Below are positions 14,416 through 19,371 of a DNA stretch of 19,371 nucleotides, one piece after another. The position numbers and the translations under genes are program-made. The stretch covers positions 1-19,371 of the forward strand of contig DATANR010000482.1 of NCBI GenBank assembly GCA_036266155.1, read 5' to 3'. This DNA is from SIAJ01 sp036266155 (GTDB lineage Bacteria > Planctomycetota > Planctomycetia > Gemmatales > Gemmataceae). Each line of letters begins with the position of its first letter. Positions within the stretch are counted from its first letter, which is position 1. A model generated the notes under the pieces. The model ran no database searches. It had not been told where the DNA came from and was given only the letters and a program-made list of their open reading frames with translations.

Positions 14416-15309
14416 TTACGTCGTCCGTTGGCGCCGCGACAGATAGATTCCCAGCGCCCGGTCGACCGGCTGATCCGTTCGCAGCAGGTGATAGTCCACA
14501 TGCAACTTACCGGCGCGTTCTTTCAGCTCGTCGCGGAAGCGCTGGAAGTTCGCGAGGTAATCGTCGCGCAGGCGACGCGTATCGACGAGCACTTTCTGGT
14601 CGCGCGTCTCCAGATTGCGGAACTGCGTGAGCCGCTTGAAGGGGAACTCCAGTTCCTCCGGCGCCAGCACTTGCAACAGAACCACCTCGTGGTTGCGATG
14701 GCGAAGGTGTTGGAGAGCCTTCATCAGCGGATCGATCTGGTCGAAGAAATCGGAGAGGATGAAGACCATGCCGCGACGTTTCAAATGATGCCCGGCCAAC
14801 TCGTGCCAGAGCGGGGCCATGGCCGTCTCGCCGCCGGGCGTCGTACCCTCCAGTGTCGTCAACACTCGGAGCAGGTGCTTAGGGTTCGCCTTGGGCGGCA
14901 CGAGGTCACGAACCTTCGTGTCGAGCGTGATGAGACCGACCGCGTCCATCTGGTGGAGCATTAAGTACGCCAGCGACGCGGCCACGTGCTGGGCGTATTC
15001 GAACTTACTTGTCGCCTTGCGCGAGCCGCGATAGTCCATGCTGCCCGACGCGTCGACGAGCAGGTAGGCCTTGAGGTTGGTCTCCTCTTCGTACTCCTTC
15101 ACGTAGTAGCGGTCGGTTTTGCCGACGGCGCGCCAATCAATGTGGCGAATCTCGTCGCCGGGTGTGTATTGCCGGTGCTCGGCAAACTCGACGGAGAAGC
15201 CCTTGTAGGGGCTGCGGTGCACGCCGGTGAGAAACCCTTCGACAATCTGCCGGGCGAGCAGAGTCAAGCCGCCGAATTTGCGGAGCTCGGTCGGGTCGAA
15301 ACGGACCAT
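14416..15309 (-). CDS. DUF58 domain protein (VWA-like), copy 1
   Basis: This 297-residue protein has the DUF58 signature HRSPYKGFSVEFAEHRQYTP followed by GDEIRHIDWR (51-60). A VWA-like core follows with the metal-site pattern DASGSM (86-91) and later VFILSDFFDQIDP. There is no signal peptide or membrane helix, so it should be a cytoplasmic partner of membrane and MoxR-type proteins. In well-studied arrangements DUF58 proteins sit beside a MoxR AAA ATPase, which is not present here. It is the first gene of a minus-strand pair with the BatA-type protein, which supports a joint role. It is divergent from the Gfo/Idh/MocA gene and shares only moderate similarity with the second copy at 16941. Confidence 0.93.
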   Translation of the reverse strand: MVRFDPTELRKFGGLTLLARQIVEGFLTGVHRSPYKGFSVEFAEHRQYTPGDEIRHIDWRAVGKTDRYYVKEYEEETNLKAYLLVDASGSMDYRGSRKATSKFEYAQHVAASLAYLMLHQMDAVGLITLDTKVRDLVPPKANPKHLLRVLTTLEGTTPGGETAMAPLWHELAGHHLKRRGMVFILSDFFDQIDPLMKALQHLRHRNHEVVLLQVLAPEELEFPFKRLTQFRNLETRDQKVLVDTRRLRDDYLANFQRFRDELKERAGKLHVDYHLLRTDQPVDRALGIYLSRRQRTT

Positions 15310-15379
15310 GCTGACATGCTATGGGCGCAGCTAGAACCGGACGTGCCGGAATCCGCATCCTCAGAACTGACGGAACCTT

Positions 15380-15409
15380 TTGCCTGCCACGGGGATCAAA
15401 CGATACAAT
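15380..15409 (+). promoter_or_regulatory. Candidate promoter for the Tat oxidoreductase gene
   Basis: TTGCCT at 15380-15385 and TACAAT at 15404-15409 are separated by 18 bases, a plausible housekeeping-sigma promoter 26 bases before the ATG at 15436. It is a pattern match only. Confidence 0.4.
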
Positions 15410-15435
15410 GGCCGCATTGCCTGCCGAGTCTTTGC

Positions 15436-16923
15436 ATGTCTGAAACGCCGGCTTCTTCCGTCGATCGTCGCGGCTTCCTCCGGTCGGGGGCGGCCCTGTC
15501 GTTGTCGGCCGTCAGTTATGGCAATGTCGTTGGGGCCAATGGCCGGCTCGGCGTCGCCTTCGTGGGTTGCGGTGGGCGGGCCCAGGCGCACATCAATGCG
15601 GTCTTGAAGTTGAAGCAAGATGGGCAAGCGATCGCGCCGGCCGGCGTCTGCGATGTCTGGGACGGGCAGGAAGATTCATACGACCACGAATTCCCGCCCG
15701 GTCAATTCACGCGCCGCAACTATGCCCAGGGGCTTTATCCCTCGGCCAAGAAGTGCAAGCTGAACGTCAACGATTCGACGCGCGTCACCAAGGACTATCG
15801 CCGGCTGCTCGATCTCAAGGATGTCGACGTCGTCTGCATCGCGACGCCCGACCACTGGCATGCCCGCCAGACGCTCGACGCCCTGGCGGCCGGCAAGGAC
15901 GTCTTCGTTGAAAAGCCGATGACGCGGTCGGCCGCCGAGGGCCAGGCCGTCGTCGATGCAGCGAACAAGCACAATCGCGTCGTCGTCGTCGGGGCCCAGG
16001 GATTAACGGACCCCAGCTGGCGCACGGCTAACGATTTGGTGAAGGCCAACCGACTTGGCCCGGTCGTGCAGGCTCAGACCGGCGTGCATCGCAACGACGT
16101 TCGCGGCATGTGGCGCTACTATCGGCTCACGCAGAAGATGTCGCCGAAGACGATCGACTGGGACCTGTTCCTCGGCCACCAGTTCGAAGTGAACGGCGAA
16201 CCGCTTGGTCCGAAGGACCTGCCATTCGATCGCGCGGCCTTCGCGCAATGGCGATGCAACAGCGTGTTCTCGGGCGGTGTCTTCACCGATCTGTTGGCGC
16301 ACAAGGCGACCCAGTTGCTGGCGGCGACCGGCCTGCGTTATCCACGTCGCGTGGCGGGCCTCGGCGGGCTCTACTGGGAACACGACGGCCGCGATGTACC
16401 GGACGTGGCGACGCTGGTGGCCGACTTCGATGAAGGTGCACAGTTCGTCTTCACCACGACGACGGTGAGCGCTTATCCCGTCGAGGAAGTGATTCGCTGT
16501 CGCTTCGGAACGATCAAGTTCGCCAAGAGTTTGCTGCAGTTGATGCGCGACGATCCGACGCGAGCTTCAGGGATGCCGCAGCGCCTCGAGAAGAGCATCG
16601 AGCCGACCGAGACGGTGACGATCACGCCGCCGGCCAATGAGACGCAGGCATTGTGGGAACACTTCCTCGGCTGCGTCCGCGATCATAATCGGGCGACGCT
16701 GTGCCCGCCGGAACTCGGTGCCGCGGCCGTGACGATGGCGTCGATGGCGGTCGGTAGTTATAGCTTGGGTCAAGTATTGACATGGGATAAAGAACAGCGT
16801 CGCGTCGTCTCCGCCGACGGTGCTTGGGCTGAGCGCTGGAATGCTCGAAGCAAAGCGCGCGAACGCTTCGCCGGCATGCAACCGCCGAAGTACATGGACC
16901 TCGCGGGGCCGGAGCACGGCTAA
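15436..16923 (+). CDS. Tat-exported Gfo/Idh/MocA family oxidoreductase
   Basis: This 495-residue protein starts at ATG 15436; the frame extends 450 bases upstream, but that extension overlaps the divergent gene and is not protein-like. The N-terminus carries a twin-arginine signal (DRRGFL at 10-15, then a hydrophobic GAALSLSAVSY), so the enzyme should be exported folded with its cofactor. A Rossmann fold follows (GRLGVAFVGCGGRAQAH, 36-52), then TPDHWHARQTLDAL and the catalytic EKP motif (159-161 in DVFVEKPM). The C-terminal alpha/beta domain includes GGVFTDLLAHKATQLL. Members oxidise or reduce sugars and related compounds using NAD(P), and the substrate here is unknown. It runs in the same direction as the second DUF58 gene, 17 bases further on. 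Confidence 0.92.
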   Translation: MSETPASSVDRRGFLRSGAALSLSAVSYGNVVGANGRLGVAFVGCGGRAQAHINAVLKLKQDGQAIAPAGVCDVWDGQEDSYDHEFPPGQFTRRNYAQGLYPSAKKCKLNVNDSTRVTKDYRRLLDLKDVDVVCIATPDHWHARQTLDALAAGKDVFVEKPMTRSAAEGQAVVDAANKHNRVVVVGAQGLTDPSWRTANDLVKANRLGPVVQAQTGVHRNDVRGMWRYYRLTQKMSPKTIDWDLFLGHQFEVNGEPLGPKDLPFDRAAFAQWRCNSVFSGGVFTDLLAHKATQLLAATGLRYPRRVAGLGGLYWEHDGRDVPDVATLVADFDEGAQFVFTTTTVSAYPVEEVIRCRFGTIKFAKSLLQLMRDDPTRASGMPQRLEKSIEPTETVTITPPANETQALWEHFLGCVRDHNRATLCPPELGAAAVTMASMAVGSYSLGQVLTWDKEQRRVVSADGAWAERWNARSKARERFAGMQPPKYMDLAGPEHG

Positions 16924-16935
16924 GCCGCAAGCGGC
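16924..16935. repeat. GCCGCAAGCGGC palindrome, first copy
   Basis: This 12-base palindrome directly follows the stop of the oxidoreductase gene and sits 5 bases before the ATG of the second DUF58 gene. The same 12 bases recur at 17832-17843 just after that gene. Confidence 0.5.
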
Positions 16936-16940
16936 AATTT

Positions 16941-17825
16941 ATGCCCAAGTTCTTCGACCCCGACGGCCTTTCAAAGCTCGGCAACCTCGAACTGGTTGCC
17001 CGGCAGGTCGTCGAGGGGTTTCTCACCGGCCGGCATCGCTCGCCCTATCACGGTTTCTCCGTCGAGTATCTCGATCATCGACCCTATGTGCCGGGCGACG
17101 AACTGAGGTCGCTTGACTGGAAAATCCTGGCCCGGACCGACAAGTATCACGTCAAACTCTTTCAGGATGAGACCAACCTTCGCGCGACGATATTGCTCGA
17201 TTGCTCTAAATCGATGGCGTTCCAAAGTGGCAAAATCAGCAAGCTCCAGTGGGGCAGCTACCTCGCCGCGGCACTCACGCATCTGCTCTTGCGGCAGAAC
17301 GACGCGGTCGGGTTGGTGCTGTTCGACAACACCGTGCGAACGTACCTCCCTCCCAAGGCCCGGCCAACGCAGTTTCGCCGCGTGCTTGACTTGCTCGAAC
17401 CGGAACCGGCCGCGAGCGACACCGACGTCGGGCCCGTTCTTCATGATGTGGCCGAGCGCGTCCGCAAGCGCGGGCTCGTCATCGTCATCAGCGATTTGAT
17501 CGACGACGTCGACAAGGTCGCCAGTGGCTTACAGCACTTCCGGCACAACGGCCACGAAGTCGTCGTTTTTCACGTGATGGACGATGCCGAGCTGACCTTT
17601 CCCTACGATCGACTCACACGGTTCAAGGACATGGAGGGGGCCGGCCGCGTTGTCGCCAGTGCGAAGACCTTGCGCAACCGTTATCTGACGCGCATTCAGC
17701 AATTCCTTGAGGGCGTGAAGGCTGCGTGTTTCGAACGGGATATTGCCTATTTGCTTGCGAATACGAACGAGGGGTACGATCATTTTTTGGCGGCGTATTT
17801 GGAGAAGCGGGCGCGGATTGGTTAG
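16941..17825 (+). CDS. DUF58 domain protein (VWA-like), copy 2
   Basis: This 294-residue paralogue of the minus-strand DUF58 protein has the same framework: RHRSPYHGFSVEYLDHRPYV, PGDELRSLDWK (51-61), then a VWA-like site LLDCSKSM. The metal-site pattern is Asp87-Cys-Ser89-Lys-Ser91, so Cys and Lys replace the Ala and Gly of copy 1 while the Asp and Ser ligands are kept. A second acidic motif, VIVISDLIDDVDK, matches copy 1. No signal peptide or membrane helix is seen. The ATG is preceded only by the palindrome and AATTT, so its ribosome binding site is poor and translation may depend on the upstream oxidoreductase gene. Confidence 0.92.
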   Translation: MPKFFDPDGLSKLGNLELVARQVVEGFLTGRHRSPYHGFSVEYLDHRPYVPGDELRSLDWKILARTDKYHVKLFQDETNLRATILLDCSKSMAFQSGKISKLQWGSYLAAALTHLLLRQNDAVGLVLFDNTVRTYLPPKARPTQFRRVLDLLEPEPAASDTDVGPVLHDVAERVRKRGLVIVISDLIDDVDKVASGLQHFRHNGHEVVVFHVMDDAELTFPYDRLTRFKDMEGAGRVVASAKTLRNRYLTRIQQFLEGVKAACFERDIAYLLANTNEGYDHFLAAYLEKRARIG

Positions 17826-17831
17826 CGCTAC

Positions 17832-17843
17832 GCCGCAAGCGGC
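17832..17843. repeat. GCCGCAAGCGGC palindrome, second copy
   Basis: This copy is identical to the palindrome at 16924-16935 and lies 7 bases after the stop codon of the second DUF58 gene. The two copies bracket that gene. Short palindromes of this type are likely to be dispersed in the genome. Confidence 0.5.
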
Positions 17844-17856
17844 GGGAATAAATCGC

Positions 17857-17884
17857 GGGGTTCGGTATCATATTTCGGAACCCC
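17857..17884. promoter_or_regulatory. Inverted repeat around a TATCAT box upstream of the glycosyltransferase
   Basis: GGGGTTC (17857-17863) and GAACCCC (17878-17884) are perfect inverted arms around a 14-base centre that includes TATCAT (17866-17871), a possible -10 box. The element ends 15 bases before the ATG at 17900. It might be an operator or a 5' RNA hairpin. No good -35 box is visible. Confidence 0.35.
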
Positions 17885-17899
17885 ACCGCGCGCGGAAAT

Positions 17900-18733
17900 A
17901 TGCCGACACTCCTCCACGAACCACCCCTGCGGCCGACGCACGAGATTTTCCACGTCGAGCGCATTCTCGATCCGGATGATGCGCCCGCGAAACGTGAACA
18001 TCGGGTCATTGCCGTGTTGCCGGCTTACAACGCCGAGCGTACGCTGGCCGCGACGCTGGCGGACTTCCCGGCCGCATGCGTGGACGAAATCTTGCTCGTC
18101 GATGACGGCAGCACCGACAATACGGTGGCCGTTGCTCGTGAGATGGGGCTGACCGTCATCGTCCATCCGAAGAACCGCGGCTACGGCGGCAACCAGAAGT
18201 CGTGCTACCAGTACGCCCTCGAAACCGGCGCCGACGTGGTGGTGATGATTCACCCGGACTACCAGTACGATGCGCGCGTCATTCCGCACGCGGTCGGGCT
18301 GATTGAGTTGGGCATCTGCGACGTGGTCCTCGGTAGCCGGGTGCGCTCGCGCAAGGAAGCCCTCAAGTGCGGGATGCCGTGGTGGAAGTATTTTTCGAAT
18401 CGCGCCCTCACGTTCATCGAGAACGTTGCCCTGGGCCAAAACCTCGGCGACTTCCATAGCGGCTTCCGCGTCTATCGCCGCAATGTCCTTGAGACGATCC
18501 CGTTCGAGCGCAACTCGGACGACTTCGTTTTCGACACGCAATTCCTGGCCCAGGCGGTCCACTTCGGCTTCCGCCTCGGCGACCTGCCGGTGCCGGTGCG
18601 CTATTTCGACGAAGCGAGCAGCATCAACTTCAAGCGGTCGACCGTCTACGGCATCCGCACGCTGACGACGATGGCCCGCTTCTGGCTGCACCGAACGTGG
18701 TTGTGGCGGTCAAAGCTGTTCCAGAAGAAGTAG
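17900..18733 (+). CDS. Family 2 glycosyltransferase
   Basis: This 277-residue GT2 (GT-A fold) protein has the N-terminal nucleotide-sugar motif VLPAYNAERTL (39-49). The sugar-nucleotide strand VDDGSTDNT is at 67-75, and the glycine-rich NRGYGGNQKS loop at 92-101. The acidic metal motif in HPDYQYD (118-124) stands in for DxD, and the acceptor-side motif DFHSGFRVYRR (184-194) is like that of dolichol-phosphate-mannose-synthase-type enzymes. It has no C-terminal membrane helix, so it is likely cytoplasmic or peripheral at the membrane. The substrate is unknown; transfer to a lipid carrier or polysaccharide is the usual role. The ATG at 17900 has GGAA close upstream. A 35-residue N-terminal extension before the domain is longer than typical. 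Confidence 0.92.
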   Translation: MPTLLHEPPLRPTHEIFHVERILDPDDAPAKREHRVIAVLPAYNAERTLAATLADFPAACVDEILLVDDGSTDNTVAVAREMGLTVIVHPKNRGYGGNQKSCYQYALETGADVVVMIHPDYQYDARVIPHAVGLIELGICDVVLGSRVRSRKEALKCGMPWWKYFSNRALTFIENVALGQNLGDFHSGFRVYRRNVLETIPFERNSDDFVFDTQFLAQAVHFGFRLGDLPVPVRYFDEASSINFKRSTVYGIRTLTTMARFWLHRTWLWRSKLFQKK

Positions 18734-18814
18734 CCATTGCGTTTCGGGATCAGCGTTTTGGAGCGGAACTCGAACAATCTCAATCGGCGTGCATTTTGGC
18801 ACAAACTCTTATCA

Positions 18815-18837
18815 AATAAGCACATTTGGCGCTTATT
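18815..18837 (+). terminator. Candidate terminator hairpin after the glycosyltransferase
   Basis: AATAAGC (18815-18821) and GCTTATT (18831-18837) form a perfect 7-base stem with a 9-base loop, about 80 bases after the glycosyltransferase stop. No run of T follows, so this is a weak candidate. Confidence 0.35.
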
Positions 18838-18851
18838 CTGCGGCCTCAAAT

Positions 18852-18889
18852 TGCGTTTCCGGGGTGTGTCGCTTCGTGAACGAAACGCA
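18852..18889. repeat. TGCGTTTC / GAAACGCA inverted repeat
   Basis: TGCGTTTC at 18852-18859 and GAAACGCA at 18882-18889 are perfect 8-base inverted arms with a 22-base centre. The word TGCGTTTC also occurs at 18737-18744, right after the glycosyltransferase. The 259-base intergenic stretch holds no supportable gene. Confidence 0.4.
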
Positions 18890-18913
18890 GTTTGCCACAC
18901 TGTAACCGCTGAC

Positions 18914-18943
18914 TTGTCGGCGATGCCCCGGCCGGGGTATCAT
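18914..18943 (+). promoter_or_regulatory. Candidate promoter for the secreted protein at 18993
   Basis: TTGTCG (18914-18919) and TATCAT (18938-18943) are separated by 18 bases, and the ATG follows about 50 bases downstream. The spacing and boxes fit a housekeeping-sigma promoter. Confidence 0.4.
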
Positions 18944-18992
18944 GCGCTCCACATATCCTTGCCGCCCAGTGCTTCAACGGGGGACCGCTCCG

Positions 18993-19371
18993 ATGCGCTT
19001 CTTGACGCTCCTCACCGCCATCGTGCTCGCAACGCCGTTGATCGCGGCCGATCCGCCGAAGGGGTCCGGCGTCGACATCGTCCCGACCAACGCGTTCGGG
19101 TTCATCACCGTGCGCGTGTCCGATCTGCACGACATGGAATCTCTCAAGCCGCTGCGAGAGGCGATTGGTCGTCTTGAGAAGTCGCAAGGGTCGATCGAAG
19201 GCGTCATTGGCGTCCCACTCGCGGACATCGATCGCGTGACAGTGTTCTGGCCCGGGCTGCCGACGGGTGATGCGATCGAGAGCCCGATCTTCGTGGTGTC
19301 CACGCGGCAGCCATTCAATGAAGCGAAGGTTCTCAAGGCCCTAAAAGCAATGCCGTCGGATAGCGGCGGGC
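18993..19371 (+). CDS. Secreted protein of unknown function, C-terminus cut by window edge
   Basis: An open frame starts at ATG 18993 and stays open for 126 codons to the window edge. A GGGGG tract about 9 bases upstream serves as the ribosome binding site. The N-terminus is a signal peptide (MRFLTLLTAIVLATPLIAA, cleavage likely before Asp20). The mature part begins PPKGSGVDIVPTNAFGFITV and continues with a helical charged stretch (SDLHDMESLKPLREAIGRLE), then VPLADIDRVTVFWPG and PIFVVSTRQPFNEAKVL. I do not recognise the family. The pattern (Ile-Val-Pro...Phe-Gly-Phe, then a 'Val-Pro-Leu...Asp-Arg-Val-Thr' strand) suggests a repeated periplasmic domain. The overlapping longer plus-strand frame from 18737 is a shadow. 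Confidence 0.75.
   Translation, partial: MRFLTLLTAIVLATPLIAADPPKGSGVDIVPTNAFGFITVRVSDLHDMESLKPLREAIGRLEKSQGSIEGVIGVPLADIDRVTVFWPGLPTGDAIESPIFVVSTRQPFNEAKVLKALKAMPSDSGG

Noticed and set aside
14986..15435. Upstream extension of the oxidoreductase frame
   Set aside because: It overlaps the divergent DUF58 gene and has no protein-like character; the Tat signal fixes the start at 15436.
18737..19177. Plus-strand ORF of 146 codons after the glycosyltransferase
   Set aside because: It overlaps the signal-peptide gene in another frame, has no site before its start, and its tail is Arg- and Ala-rich as expected of a shadow frame.
1..19371. tRNA, rRNA or transposase genes
   Set aside because: No tRNA or rRNA signature and no transposase motif was recognised on either strand by eye; a dedicated scan could not be run.

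Overview
The window looks like a piece of a planctomycete chromosome, most probably from the Gemmataceae (Gemmata-like). The clues are the high GC content, a long run of TIGR03067-type small secreted proteins (a family I know almost only from Planctomycetes), DUF58 and BatA-type VWA proteins, a Tat-exported Gfo/Idh/MocA oxidoreductase, an NHL-repeat protein, and several intergenic palindromes built from short repeated words. The assignment comes from gene content; no rRNA, tRNA or marker gene is present to confirm it. I saw no phage genes, transposase or CRISPR array.

Layout. (1) Positions 1-1301 hold three small unrecognised minus-strand ORFs (one cut by the window edge) separated by sparse, more AT-rich DNA. 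(2) Positions 1690-2871 hold an orphan 393-residue protein of unknown family. (3) Positions 3061-6276 hold a plus-strand run of a GNAT acetyltransferase and two M16-family peptidase-like subunits. The first M16 protein has lost the zinc motif but keeps the Arg/Tyr pair, and the second keeps HFLEH but has lost the Arg/Tyr pair, so together they look like a split-active-site heterodimer. Each of the two spacers contains a long hairpin made of a different short repeat. (4) A convergent NHL-repeat secreted protein (6284-7291, minus) is divergent from (5) a tandem run of ten TIGR03067-like small secreted proteins (7378-12055), nine of which share an unusually short hydrophobic leader. The run is interrupted once by a 110-bp inverted-repeat element. 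(6) After a hairpin between convergent genes, positions 12204-15309 (minus) encode a membrane BatA/VWA protein and a DUF58 protein. Divergent from these are a Tat-signal Gfo/Idh/MocA oxidoreductase and a second DUF58 protein (15436-17825). (7) Next comes a family 2 glycosyltransferase, and then the 5' part of a secreted protein of unknown function that runs off the window.

How the genes fit together. The two M16 subunits probably form one processing or degrading peptidase. The DUF58 and BatA proteins resemble the MoxR/Bat type of module, but no MoxR ATPase is adjacent. The TIGR03067 array is probably one or two operons expanded by serial duplication; its second and third genes are the youngest visible pair. 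The function of this array is unknown. It is the most distinctive feature of the window.
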